Assembly (NCBI RefSeq): GCF_051401765.1
Contig: NC_135069.1
Coordinates: 11,696,501 to 11,760,500, forward strand
From: Calliopsis andreniformis
Lineage: Eukaryota; Arthropoda; Insecta; Hymenoptera; Andrenidae
DNA: 64,000 bases
Direction of reading: 5' to 3'
Translations under genes and position numbers: made by a program
In this document: positions 22,501 to 37,500 of the stretch, piece by piece
Layout: each line of letters begins with the position of its first letter
How positions within the stretch are numbered: position 1 is the stretch's first letter
The notes under the pieces: generated by a model
Seen by the model: only the letters and a program-made list of their open reading frames with translations
Databases searched by the model: none
What the model was told of the DNA's origin: nothing

Positions 22501-25500
22501 TTTTGTGATACCTGTCTAGAGAAGCCAAGATTACATATTGGCAATTGCTTCGAGAGGTATCACACTTTGGAAAATTACAAAATGTAATAATTTTATAATT
22601 TTTTTTATATATCCTAACATTTGTATCCATAAACAATTAAAAAAAATAATAACATACAACGATGACTTTTCTTTCAATGCGTATATCATGAACTTACATG
22701 TGAATATGATCTTTTCACTCAAATGGCTTCGAGTTGCTGGTAATATGACTCAAAATAAACTTCGAGTGCAAAGGGTTAAGTCACTTGGATTCAACTAGTT
22801 TGATATCAAGCACCATTAGCCGAGGGCATAACGTTTAACAATGAGTCATTTTTATACTTATTAGAAAACTATTGTCAACCGTTGAGGATAATCTTAGAAT
22901 ACATACACTGGCCTCGAATGTGTTAAAGAATATTTCCGTCTAAAAGGTGCAATAAATCAACATTCACTTAATGCAATTTTTAAGTGTTTATAGTTTCGAA
23001 AATATTTTTTGTAAATTTTCAGTCTGTGTTCAAAGTTTTAAAAGTTTAAAGAACGCAGCGTCTGGTTTAGCGTGTCGACCTAACTTATTTTAAACACGTT
23101 TTTCTCAAAATGATACTTTTCATTTTAGCATTACTGATAATATGTCGAAAATCGAGATCACATTTCGCAATCGTCTCTACTAGAACTAAATTAATATTGT
23201 GAACACTTCCTTTTACAGTTCGTAAAAGTTATCACATTTATCCTTAAGGGGGTGACTAGTCACGTGACTTTTCGAGATTGCCAAATCGCTACTTGCTGTT
23301 ACAGTTTTCGTTACAGGAATAGCATTACCTACAGGCACGTAGCCGTTTATTGAACGCGAGATGGAGCTATTCTATGATTTCGAATTTGGGACGCGGTTTA
23401 GAAAATTTCTAAGCTATTACATGAGCCACGTATATGTGAGCTCAGCACATCGGATAGTTGCGAAAAGTCGAGAGAGAAAGCAGATGTGACCCTTACTCTC
23501 TCACTCTTGAAACGTTGAGATTTAACTGTTCAAGTTGCCGGCAAGCAACACGAGCTAGGCACGATCTTTTCATTTGCCCAAATTTCTTTTTACGATTTAT
23601 AAAAGGAGGTAGCGGCTGATCCAGTCTTCGAAAGGCCCGAGATGTTCAAAATTTCTGGAGCCCCATTAAAATAAATAAATTATGCAGAATATGTATTGCT
23701 TTATTTGTATGCAAAATTAAATAGATATAAAATTAAGAATATTTAGATCAAGCATTTGAAAAGACATCTGTTTCACATTTATCGCGTTAATAATGTAGCT
23801 ATATAATCCACACTCTAGGTGTTAAAAGCTAACAATAACTTCGTAAACTGGCGTAAATTTTCATCCGATTTGCCTGAAATTTTTTACAATGGCTGCTAAT
23901 ACTATTCTATTCGTTTACACGTACGGAATTTCTGGTTAAATGATGTATATTTTTATTGTTTAGGGAGTTCCTTTCATATGGGTCCCGAGGCAACCGCCTA
24001 GTGCCTGTGCGTAAATCCGTTCCTGATGGGATCCCTAAAAATTGCTATGAAATTTTGAGGGATGAGTCTTGAGATCAAGCCATGACATTCTGGAGAATAT
24101 TTCTATGCGCATTTTTTATGAACAATTAAAACAAGTCCGTACATATGTACTTAGGAAATAATAATAGCCTCAAGAAAGGCTGTTGGGTAGCTGGCTGTGA
24201 ATGATGATTTCTTTCGAAATGACAGATCCTGTGTTCAATACCCAGTATGGAAAAGACTTTTCTGTTTTTTGTTTTAAATATTTAAATTGTATGTAATATT
24301 ACTTCACAAATAGTGCAATTTTGGTATGCAAATGTTCATTCGTAAATACTGTTGTGCCAGACAACGCCCATCCGTGTAACATAGTTGCGTCACCCAAGAA
24401 TGCTCGAGAAAGACACATGTTCCGCTAAGCACGTTCCACTAATTCAGCATCGACATCTTAACGTTGTTGCTAACAAAACCATATATAGTAATATGCAACC
24501 TCACCAAAAAACGTCGAACAGAACTCGAGGGAGTTGGAAATCGAGGAGTTCGAAGCTAACCACGGCCGAGAACAGGTCGAAGCGATCACTGTAACCTCCT
24601 GAACTGTTCAGTACCTTTTGCTCAATAAACGGAGTTTTGTTGAAATCACCCGGTGGATTCTAATCCTTTAACCGCTCACGGACCCAAAGTCCATATCCCG
24701 TCCCTCGTCTTGCAAAGTCACCACGCGGGGCACAACAATACATATCTAATAAATATGTTAAACTTTTCTCTATAATAAGTATACATACGTATGTATTTAC
24801 AGGGAATTAAAATAACGTGTCTAACGTGGTGAGCCATAACCACACAATATATAAGAAAACAAATGCTGTATATAGATCACAACACACGGAAACATTATGC
24901 GTGTGATGCTGCTGTGTGTAGAGCCTAGATAATTAGGTAGTGGAAACTCCTCGATAAAATACACAGAAAAAAGCTCAAATGTATGTATCTATATGTTAAA
25001 TATGTATTTATAAACGAAAATTTGCATAAAGAAATTACAATATTTGTAAAATAGTGTTATATGGAATTGAAATATTTAAAAAAAATAATTCTTTTCATAC
25101 TGAGTACGAACCACGGACTTAGGAATACAGGGACAGGACATAAGTACGTGGGGTATAACGCCAAGAGGGGAGGATATCCACCGTATTAGGTTGCCTTCAG
25201 TTGCTATCATATGGTTGCTATATACAGTTCAGCACAGCTCAGTACATACAGTTAGATTACAGTATTTATACTGATATAAAAAATGCCTACCTGCCCAATA
25301 CAAAATTGTCACGCAAAATATTCAAAAAAAGGTGGTGAAAAAATTACATTTCACAGGTAAGTGATAAAAATAATTTACATTTATTGCAATTACACGTATC
25401 CTAACCTAATGAATGAAAAAGGAGTTAACTGGCAGAGAACTATTATTTATCTATTTGTAATTAATAATTAATAAAATGAAAGCTTTTTTTAATGTTCCTT

Positions 25501-28500
25501 ATTTACTGCTCTGTGATTGTTATATCATTTATTCGTAAGCTAATATTTTTTAATTATTATTTAAATATTATTGTAGACTTCCGAAGAATAAACAACGAAG
25601 GAAGGAATGGATTAGCATTCTGAAACTTAATGAAGAACATGTAACAAATAACACATTAATTTGTTCGAAACATTTTTCAAAAGAAATGTTCGATTGCACA
25701 TCATTAAGTTGTGTTCGACTTAGAGAAAATACTATGTATACCAAAAGTAAGTTTCAACAAAACATATTTGACTTTAATAAATAAAGGCATCGAAACTAAA
25801 TATTTGAAATTCTTTTCAGATAGTTGAAAATATTGAAGTAACTGAAAATCAACAGCATTCAGAAAACATTGATATAAGTTATTTACCTTCAAAACAACTT
25901 GCTGAACCTTCTAATATAAATTGTGAAGAATTCACAAACAACAAAGAATCAAATTTGGTAGCTTGTGATACAGAAACACAAACTGAAATTTCAATCATTG
26001 GTGGGAATTTATGTGATAAAGCGACATCCATATCACCACACAGAGTTATGAATTCTCCAACGAAAAGATAGTAACTGCCTTCCACTTGACCATGTTCCAA
26101 TTTTACATGTTTCTTTTGCCAAAAAAATTATTTCTTCCATTAGTGTCATTAATGCTTCTACGAATCATGAGCGACTTCTAGATGATTCCAATGACTTACA
26201 GATTTTGCAAACTTTTACAAAATCATTAGATGATTCTGAATCATCATCAATACCAATTTGCCAATTAGCGGTATATGCTGAACACGTAGTGGCATGTATA
26301 GCGGGCTTCATTGTAAGACAATTATACAAGAAAATACATTGTGACACGTGTAAAACGGTTCTAAAGAAAGATTCCTGTAGGAATTCAGAGTTAATTTATT
26401 TAAAAACCAGAGGTGGGGTTATCTACCCATCCGACGATGTAATCTTCATACGTGACAAAACAGAAATTGTTTTAAGAGCGGCCCAGAAAGAAAGTGGCCA
26501 TGGGCTACTAAACAAACGTTTTACGGATACGTATTTGTTAAACAAAGTTCTAGAAATGTTTGTAGGAAATACAATTATTTTCAAAGAGCTTGAAGAGCAC
26601 ACGGCGGAGCAATCGCCTCTAGATAATCATATTGTACATTTGATAAGAGCAATTGTGGCAAAATTTTTAAAAATTAGAAAAATTAAAAAAAATTTTTAAA
26701 AATATGTTCTAAGCAAATAGAAAGAAGTAAGAGTATAAGAAGTATTTATAATAAATTTATACATTTCAAAAATCAATAAAATTTAAGTTTAATTTCTAAC
26801 TCTATGTCTTATGTTCCTTTTTATATCTGTCCTGAAAAACAACACAAATTACTCTAATTTTAGCAACCAATAAGGATTTGTAATCATTCAAGAAGATATT
26901 AAATATAAAATTGAAACAAAATATGATACAAGGCGATAACAGCTTCTCTTCTAGCCTTATTTAAATTTCCCGCTGTACGAGGGCAACGTAAGATGGCCGA
27001 CGACTTACCCTCTTCACGTCATACCGCACTCTGCCCCTTGTCAAAGTGTGACCAGTCCCAGTCCCTATATTCCTAAGATTCCTAAGTTTGTGGTACGAAC
27101 CTAAGACGCGTTACTTATAATGAAACTATGATCCGCAGCTACACAATCGTTTGTTTTAAGGATACATACTACTAACTTTTAAACGTATATAATGTGACAG
27201 GATGTGCGATACAACCGGGAAGAGGATAATTCTACACACATACAAAAATAAATCAAACACTTTTTTTTACAATTTTTTTATAAGGTACTTAGTTTTCGGG
27301 AAAATTAAATTTAAAGATTCGTCTAGTATAAGTGTATCTCACTATTTCTGGGCTTCATATATGTATATATATAACGGTCATTATTTTCGGTTTATCTTTA
27401 CATATAGACGCCTTTCGCAGTTGTACTACGCAACCTACTACAGCCTGTTTATAGATTGGATTTAATTGTTAATAAGAAATACGCATTGGCACGAGGTATT
27501 CCCTCAAAATTTCATACCTTCCTGGTTCGCAAAAGCTCAACTAAATTTGTCACATTTTTCGTTCTGTTTTATCGATAACCCAGCAAAAAGCAATGTTATA
27601 GCATGGATTTATACTCTGCGACTTTTCATCGTTATATGAAAAGATTTTAAGCTGGGAAAGGGTTCATTCGAGCGAAAAAAGTTTGACGTAGCGCAGTCAA
27701 CTCGTGATTTTGTTCAAAACACTCTCTAAATTATAGAAAAATGCTAGAATTCCATGACTGTGAATTTTTGAATTTGACTACGCTGCGTTGAACTGTTTTC
27801 TTTCGAATGAACCCATTTTTACATTCTCATTAATGTCAAGGAGTAAAACAGTTTAACAGGTTCGGAACATTGGTGTGTCACTCTTTCGATATGGCAGGTA
27901 TGTCATACTAACAGCTTATACATCTTGCCCGTGTCTGACGTCATATAGATGATTTTATCTTTGCCTAAAGGAAATTATCTGAAGCCGTGTTTATAAATAT
28001 ACAAGCTAAGAAGCTCATGGTCACGCTCAACCATCACCACCGATCGACAGCCACCGACCAAATTTCAAACGTAGAAACGGTAGATTCAATATAGAAATTA
28101 TATCTAAGAAATAATAATGATACTTGCAAATTATCTATTACGAGTTATTTCTTAAATACAATTACTGTATTCATCCTATCATTGCCATGTTTGAAATTTG
28201 ATCGATGACTGACGATCAATAGTAATTATTGAGCGTGTGACTACTCCCTTATTAATGAATGTGATAACAAATGCAATATAATTTCGATCATCTGCAAACG
28301 AGAGAAAATTATATGGACAAATTAATTTGCATAATTTCAAACTAATTTTGAAATAATTCAAACAAGTAGTTCGTTTAATTGATATTTCATATAATCTTAA
28401 CCGGAAAAGTATAATTAATGGATACTACCTATGTTTTAAAGATTTATTAAAAAATGTAAGTACCTATTTATGCAGTAATGGCCACCCTTTGTAACTTCGA

Positions 28501-31500
28501 AGATAATTTATGTTTACAGTTTTGTCTCAATTGATACAAGTTCACAATTTGAAACCAGTCACAGACTTATAAAATATAACTATTATACCTTCTCTAAATT
28601 AAAGATATGATATAGTGAAGAAATAATTCCAAGAAAAGATGAGTTTTCAAGTTTGTATCAGGACAACACTTTAATTAAAAAATTCAATTTTTTGTTAGTA
28701 TACATCGTATAACATGACGAAACTACCATTAACTGATTCCTTATGATCTCTCCATATAATTTTGTATGTGCAAATATGTTGCATTTAGTCTCATTTTTAT
28801 TGAGTTATCATAAGATTTGTTAAAAAATACTGGTTTTATTTTCGCTTTTTATAGTCTCATTATGCTGAAGTATCAAAACTTTAGTCGCATAACTTCCTGA
28901 ACATTAGCGAATCCAACATGAATATAAAGATTTTTGAGTAGGAAAATGCGTAATTACATACGCCTACTGTATTTTAAATTGATTATTCCGTTGAGATTAC
29001 TAGACAGAGTAATCAAAAAGGAAAATAATTTTATAAATACTAAATTGATAATAAATGACCTTTTCGGCTTTATGTATTTTTATAAAATCTTAATTTTAAT
29101 CTATAACGTACCGATCATTGTCATTGATAACTTATCACTTTGTAACGTAATTTATAAATATGTTTCGTATGCCTAACTCCTCTGATTGTAGCGTGAAGTT
29201 GAACAAATCTCCTTTCCTGTGGTCTTGGTTGGGGAAATTTCAAAGATTAAATGAATGTTGAAGACATCCGTTTGGAAGAATAAGGCGGATGAATATGATA
29301 TCATTTCCTATCCTAATTCAAGCAACATGTACTATCTAATCGTTGCTACGCACGAACATCCATAGGAAGAAATTATGTCTCTGGTTGTAAGGCAAAATGA
29401 TCTAAGTTTAAAGTTTTCATCTTTAATACTCTCTTATGAACTTGTGTCTTTTTGAACCTTTCTTTTTAAATAGAAAATTTCTTTAATGGCCTTTCTTTTT
29501 CTGAAAATATAAATTCTATATTCTAGATCTCAATTGAAACCATAACTCGAATTTTTTAAGAAAGTGTCATAGATCATTTTTCCTTACAGCCACAGATATT
29601 CGATCCTGTTGTAGATGTTTGCATTTGATTTTAATGTTAAATCATTGAAGCTGTTTCTAATACAGCAATAATAATGACAGATGTAGAGGAAAGGTACAAG
29701 GCTCCACTCCTCTTTCAAGCAATGCTTATTGAGGAACCTGCAATTCTACAGTTCTACCTAGAGCAATGATTACTATTAAATAAGCAGGCATGGGAAAATT
29801 AGCCCTCATCTCTGCGGAATTATCGACAAAGGTTCTAAAGACATTATTTGACCTTCTGATAATGAGAGAGATTAATTTAGTCAGGATTTCAACGGAATGG
29901 TCCAGGTCCCACCGAAAAGTACATTCGTCCTCACCAATGTTTCAAAAGGGTTGGACATGTCTATCGTAAGAAGTGTTTACAAGCATTGTACGTATGCATT
30001 AAGAAACTACATAATATATGTTTTTAATAGCTTCAACCTTTAGAAATTACATATTTCATGGAATTCTATCTTCCTAAACTATTTTCGTTATTTCAAATAA
30101 TATGCACGCGAAAATGTTACCTATAGAAATAGTATAGTATAGTTTATAGTTTAATGAAATATGTAGGGAAAAGTCGACTAAAACCGTATACCATGTTTTT
30201 TTAATAACTAATTGAAAAAATTAGATGACTTCCAGGTAATGATTTTCCGCAATATTTAATTATTTGTTAACAATACAATTCTCATTGTTGAAGCTTTTGG
30301 GTGTAAGTCGTGACCTGTAGGAAGAGATTTCCCGACGTTTCGCTAGCATTGCATCTGGCTTCTTCAGGGGGTCGAAAGACACACTGAAACTGGAGTGTGT
30401 CTGGTACGGCGCACTACTTATGTGTGGTTCATGCATCACTGAGCACCAATGATAAAGTGTTCCAGTTCATCGGGCACCAGTGGTGTTGTTTTTAATTGTA
30501 CAACTGGGCAATTTTTTAACAATATTTTGTCACGAAACATGACAAAACATGACACTACCTACTTATAGTATATCTTGAAGATAGTTGCCCATCATTTTCG
30601 TTTCCGTACTTAATTGAAAACAAAAGTTTATGTACTCCCGTCTTGGGGCAAAACCAGCTACGGAATTTTACGCCGAACAACAATTCATAAACTAACGTTT
30701 AATGGAAATCATTACAGTTTTGCATCTAGGACATAAATAATACTGAAAAATTAAAATTGACGAAAAAAATGAAGTGAATTTAGAAGAAATACCAGTGAGA
30801 GTAATTTTCGTGTACATAGTTACAAAAAATGGCTTGAATAAAGATTGAGAACAATGTACCAAACATAGTAGATGAAATTTTTAATTTCTCCATTGTTAGT
30901 TAAGATGAAAGGCAATGTTCTATACTGTATACAGTTTTACCCACTTCTATGGAGCAAAACCTGAAATGGTAGACATTCCGTTTTGTTGTTAAAATAAATA
31001 GTATGTTTAAATTTTTATTTTTAATTATATTGCTGTTGTTTTATGTTAATTAGGAATGCCTTAAATAGATAAAATTTATACTTTGCAATTGAATTTATAA
31101 ATTAAGAAGTTATAGGACTAGAAAGTTAAATATACGGTTTTATCCCACCTTCCCCTACATACAGAATATGGTTCTTTTACAGGGTAATGATTAATTAGAC
31201 AAAAATTATTAAAGACATGTGAAATACCTTAATTCTGATCCAGTTTTTATTCGTGGTATTATTGAATACGGCTTTGATTTAGACATGTAGAGAAAGACAC
31301 ATAGACCCGATTTTATACATACTTTTACTGTAGCCAAAAATAGCCATTTTAGCTGCTCTAGAACCGTTGCAACATAGATCTAAAAGATGGAGCCCTAAGC
31401 TCCAGACCATACATACTCATAGACACGACCTCAGATAACTTCCATTAGGCAAAGTTGTGTAGTGGATCGGATGTCTTATTCCGTCTTTGAGAGCAAGTGT

Positions 31501-34500
31501 ATCTCTCTCTCACTATCCCGATAAAATAGATTATTTCACATACTTCGCATCATATGAATCAATAACTTGAAATTATTTCCCTTTTATATTGAAAAAAAGG
31601 GGCACCTACATTTTTCAACGTTTTTTAACGAAAATTAGTTTCTCTCTAGAGTAGTACTGCTAAAATTGGTATCATAATGAATTGTTAAAGGTAGCGGGGA
31701 ATTTCGACTTAGGTTAGCGAACCGAGTGGACTGTGTTGTTATGGCCAGGTGTCAATATTATTACTGTTGTATTATTTGTCTTGGTAGAGAACCAATAATG
31801 CTTTTACCACTTTAGGATTATTCTGCACTAATTAAAGAAGAGAAGTAAGGGAACTCCTATGATGAAATGACAATTTTAGAGAATAAGATCCTTGTATCGG
31901 CAATGACTAAGACATGGCATTAACTGAGATGTTCCCTTATTTCTGTTTAATTTTTTTATTCCTTTTTATTAAATATTGATATACTTTTTACTTGCATTAA
32001 TGTGCAAAGTTAATGTAAATCAATAACTTTTTATAGTTATTATTTACATTTGTCGGATAAAAGAACATAATATGCACCGTCGTACCGAGGTATATTGATT
32101 CAGCTGTCCGCCATTCGTTCTGTGCGATGCGTATTTTCCACTTTACCCAACAGAATTCGGTACTCTATTCAATTACTATGACAACGACATTGGTCAGGCC
32201 CTTTTAGACAGAGGATTAAAAATCGACAAAGACGAGGAATAGGCGAGACTCCATCGCTCAGCTGTCGAAGGATATTGGTTAAAACGCAAAGAGTAGGAAA
32301 ATGTACCGCGTGGGAGAAGTATCAGAAATGAGCAGGGAACGCGGCAACATCGCAAATAAGCCGTTCTCAGCTCAAGTCTCTTCTTTCGAAAATCAAACTA
32401 TAGTATGACATATCTGCAATTTCGAAAGAGTGACACACCGATGTTCCGAACGTATTGAACTGTTTTACTGCTCGACATTAATGAGAATGTGAAAATGTTT
32501 ATCGTTTAGAGAACATATTGAATTAATTAAACATGAAATATGCATATTTTGGGAATTATAATTTCGCACGGTTCCCACCACTATTAATAATTATTTCAAA
32601 ACTAGATTGACACAAGCTGCTCGTAGCTTCACGTGGATTGCGAGAGTCGATAGCATCCAATAGCGTCTAAGCGTCTGATGCCGTGTCAGCCATTTTAAAT
32701 GATTATCTTTTGCCCAGAGTGACATTACACTTGGGCAGTTATCTTTGTGTAATGTATTTTCTATATATTTTAGTTTTAGACGTAGTTTTCTTGAAGCTTT
32801 GTGTTAGAAGGACTCACTTTCACCAAAGGGTCATAGATTAGGTTCAAGAGCCTTGTCCTTCGGGCAGGCCGGCGTTTTCCTCTTCCCAACTGTAAGACCC
32901 ATTCCAGGTCAGAATTTTCCTACCCTTAGAGAGTTTTGTAGACGTTTAGTTACAGCCGAACTGTGTGCATCTCAGAAATACATATATATTAACACTTTGG
33001 CTGCCACGCCGAAATCACATGTTTCGCTCAGGACGCCATGGGAGTATTTATATTGGTGGTCACAGGTGACCACTGTGGCGCCTTGGTAACGATTGATAAC
33101 GACAAATTAAAACAAGTCTTCGTTAAGATCAAGTGCTTCGGTCACCAATGACCACCGTGGCGTCAAAGTGTTAAACTGTAGTATATATAAGAACGTGAAA
33201 TTTATTTATAACCATCACCAAAACATCCGTTACATTTGCTTAGCCGAACTCGAGGATTTTCTATAGACGCACTGTACATGTCAAACTGCACGGCAGTATA
33301 TTCTTTCTTGACCAAGTATTTTTTAGTCAAGAAAACTACTACAATCCGATTTTCTAGAGTTGAGCCCTGATGGTCGGGTCCTGTAACTTGCAATACAATG
33401 TCAAACTTGTGAATGGTACTTCTCTAACGCGATGCACGTTCTATTCATTGGGCCTTAACCAATTATCTACGCATACTTAGTCGTAGGTCCTTACAGGACG
33501 TGGCATATTTCCTATCTCTGTGTGGCATCTATCGTTTTTCCTTCTTAGCGGGGCCACTTAGCGTTATTTCAATGGCGTTTGACAAGGGTATCGAATCCTA
33601 TTGGCATTTAGGGAGGCTCGTGTCACACAGAAAAAATGGCGGACAGCTCGGTTGCATTTAACCCAAATTTAAAACAGACTAAACAATGTCTTAAACTACC
33701 TCGTGACTTCTTGCAGGCCCGTATAATGTTAAATCGGTATCAGAATCCCTTAGATTGATAGACGAATACAAGAGAACTAATCAATTTAGTATGGGGAGTC
33801 TTGCAAATGAAGGAATTTGCTTTATCGAGTCACTGAGAAAGACGCACTTGTTCCTAAGGATAGAAAAAGAGATTCGATTGGCTACACAATCTGACAACGT
33901 TGCTTGAAATACGCATCTAACATTGGGTCTCTGCTGGGCCGCTTGGCACGCTTAGTGCTCAATTCTAGAAAATCGCACTGCAACTGTAGCATAAGCAATA
34001 ACTTTTGTAAGTTGACTTCTTATCGTAAAAATGAAAGCGTATTTCATAGGGTGAAACAAGATATTCATGTAGTATGTGCAAGTAGCGTCAAAAATATTTT
34101 TTATGGAGACACACAGTAGCGGTAAAAGTAAGATAAAAGTGATATTTGTTGGGACTATAATATTAACAATGTTTTTGTAGAAGATTAAATTCTTGCACTT
34201 GGCATTTATAAATAGTTTCAATGGATTTATTTGCCTTAATATCTTAAATTGTTTTTTTTCCAAATGATTAATGCTTTGTGGGAGATTGGATTCTATAGGG
34301 TAGATTTTTCAAGGGACCACATATACTTGACATTCTTTTGTTTACCTTTTTAAGGTATTTTGGAGGAATACATGCCCTGTCTAATAGTATAATGGTCTAA
34401 AAAGAAAACAATTCATAATACAGAGTGTTTCCGAAAAACATGTACAAGCGGGCAGGAGATTCTTTTGAAAAAATAATGTCACCTTATGAAAAAATAAAAA

Positions 34501-37500
34501 AAATATAAAGAATAAAACTTTTTCATTTTCGACTTACTTTTCGAGATAATCAAGTTTAAAAATTCATTTCGTATTATACGCACTCATGGCCATGATACGA
34601 CTCATCCAGCGACGTATAATGTTTACCGTATTGTAAACAATGTTTTACGACTTTTGGTATACTACTCGAATGATCGACTCATAATGAACACTTGATTTCG
34701 TTAATTTGCCACGACGATGACTTACATGAATTGGGAATTTGTTGACATGATCCGAGCTTTGGGAGTCTGTAATGGAAATCTGTCTGCTACCATTCGTTAT
34801 TACAGAAAGTAAAATAGTTAACAAAATCCATTTCTTTTGGTTTTGGCGGAATACAGTAACTTGTATAATGTCTACAAATATTATAGACTACAAACTGAAT
34901 CATATCTTAGCCGTAAGTACGTATAATACGGGGCAAATCTCCAATCTTGCTTATCCCGAAAACTAAGCCGAAAACAAACAAATTTTATTCCTTATATTTT
35001 TCTTGGTTTTTCATAAGGTATCACTGTCTGTTTGTACATGTCATTCGGAAACACTCTGTATATTTGATATCATTTTCATCAATATAACATAAAGAAACGA
35101 TTCATAATATATTTGTTAACAGCGATAAGAGGTGTGGAATTTGATTAAGGCTGCGGTTACAGATGCGTTTTAATATGTCCCAACTATTTATCGTACATAT
35201 AAGCGAAACAAATTCAGACATTCGTCAGATATTCGTCAGAAAACACATCCACTGTAAGCACAGCCTAATTCGATTACTGAGGCCTTAGTTCTATCCTCAT
35301 TTCTATATAATCTTGCTCATTTCACAGATATCTACCAGTATCAGTCGCATGTTTCTGAGAACGAGTATCTTTAGCTTTAATGTTTTATGTATATAAAGGA
35401 TTTTCTCATATATTTTAATAAATATCTTATAAACCATTAATTTATTTATCTATATTCACATAGACTTTGTAGTTTTTTGTAAATTTTATTCATCATCTAA
35501 GTTTACATCTAGTTGCGAAAGACTTTATATATTAATCAAAATTTGTTACGCGAAGTTTTGTGTATTGATAACACATATTCGCAAGAAATGGCGCGATGCC
35601 AAAATGTAATTCACATGTTGGCTTCCTTCCAACGAAAAAACAGTTCAAAATCTCGTCTATTTTCAAAATTGCCCTTGAAATATAGTCAAAACACGCACTT
35701 TTATAACTAATTGTTTTTAAAGTTTCAAAATACATGAATAGGTACTATTCATGCCCCATGAGAAGTTTCCTTGAAAAATATTGTCCCTAATGTATTTCAG
35801 GAACTTCTCATAGAATACGTACATCATACAGATAGACATATTCGATTTGAAGACATTTTTTATACATTTATCAGAGAAGTTGTTTAAGAACGTGAAAGTT
35901 AAACCAATATCTTTGAATAAAGCATAATATAATAACACTCTATACTGATTACATTCGAAATACAACACAAAATATTTCTCTTTCTACGACATGAATATAA
36001 TCGCTATACATATTTTTAAATCGACTTAACGTATTGTTGACTGGAGATGAGAAATCTCGTTTTTATAGAAATGCACGGTAAGATCGGAAACGCGAAATAG
36101 CGTTTAAAGCACATGAGACGAAAATGAGTCGGCCACGTCGACACAGTTTTCTGATAAATTAATTGGTCTACAATGTGTCAAGTAAGTGATTTAGTCAATT
36201 ACCCTTGACACTTGTTAATAGATTTTAAAGGCACATAAACACGTCATAATTATAATACATAAGTTTTTCTTCGATTTGTTATTTAATAAGTTGAGTCTTC
36301 AAAATCCACACTGATTAACTTTATTAACTATTTACTATTTACGTAATATTACTTAACTATTTACTTTATTAACTGTTATTAACTACTACTAAGTGATAGT
36401 TTGGAGTTTACTTGAGGTCCTTGTATAATTTCATCGTTAGTACTCCAAATACCCAAAATTCTAAATAACAAAATCGAAGAAACTCCAGTTCGAATAATCG
36501 ACACTCTACCTGTAATATCATTGTAAAATTGTATATTTCAGATAACTTCTCATATGTATACTCTTACGTTTTTGTTTAGTATAAAAAATAATTCATTTTA
36601 TTTAAAAACTTTTTTTATGAATTATGAATTACAATATATAAATAAAATATATATTGTGTTTTTACTTTTAAATATTTGCGTTTATATTAATTTTTCTGCC
36701 ACATTTCATTACCAAGTAACTGTATGATACCTGATCCGTAGTATATAAAAATTGGAACGCCTCACAAGTTTTATAACTCACAATAGGAGTTATTGGCTGC
36801 AGTTCGAAATTCAGCTGAAACTGCTAATACTGCTGTAGTAGTATACAGCGTGTTACACAGTGTTACTACACGGTGTATACAGTATTCAGCCATTTCAGCA
36901 GTCTCATTGTCAGCTAATTTCAGACTCCAACCATTATCAGTTTAGTAACTAGTATTGTAGTCAACCCTGGTATTAACCATGTTGAACGAAAAACAACACT
37001 AGGAGCGTCCGATTTTGCACTGGATAGACAGAGACATACACAATGCTGTGTACTCTTTCTATCAAGTGCAAACTCCATGTATGTATAAGAGTATTGGGGC
37101 ATTGGGTTTACTTTCAATGAAAGGCTAATGAAGGCAACGTCAGAGTACAGATACATGTCTCCCTGTCTCTTTTCGTCACTTCTGTGACGCATGCGCATTA
37201 CATTTCAGGGTATATAAAAGAGATGAAGCTTACCTACACTTCCCATGTATGTATCTCCATCCTTCCATGGACACATGCATATTACGCTCAAGCAAATATA
37301 AAAGACATGGAGCTACATACTTTCCATATATCTCTATCCTTCCATTTTGTCTTCAGCACACAGTTCCGATGTCTCATACAGTCTTATACACATATATAGG
37401 TGTTGTTCTTTTTCATTGAGTATGGCTAGTATTAGAGTTGGGTGTGCTAGTATATTATAGCTAAAGCTAAAACTGCTAAATAGTAATGGATACAGTAAGG

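Larger units (their letters stand above)
25112..27092 (+). mobile_element. P-element-like transposon with THAP domain, internally deleted
   Basis: The element begins CACGGACTTAGGAATACAG and ends with the complement of CACAAACTTAGGAAT, giving imperfect inverted ends (the right side carries a duplicated CTTAGGAAT unit). Exact 8-bp duplications (GTACGAAC) flank it. Inside are a spliced THAP-type transposase start and a transposase end, with the catalytic core removed. It lies sense-plus in the large host intron, opposite to the gene. Confidence 0.9.

Noticed and set aside
22080..22775. piggyBac frame as a domesticated host gene
   Set aside because: Terminal inverted repeats and TTAA flanks are still intact, so a mobile deletion derivative is the simpler reading.
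28934..29176. 80-codon forward ORF rich in Ile, Leu and Tyr
   Set aside because: It lies in the intron in low-complexity AT-rich DNA and resembles no known protein.
30286..30420. A true hammerhead ribozyme
   Set aside because: The expected pairing directly beside the CUGANGA core is spoiled by an extra A and a mismatch, and no cleavage-site arrangement can be confirmed by eye, so it is reported only as a motif.
33904..34263. Overlapping ORFs on both strands at the right edge of repeat R2
   Set aside because: The plus frame begins inside the repeat, and a similar frame appears in copy B (59024-59206). They are repeat shadows.
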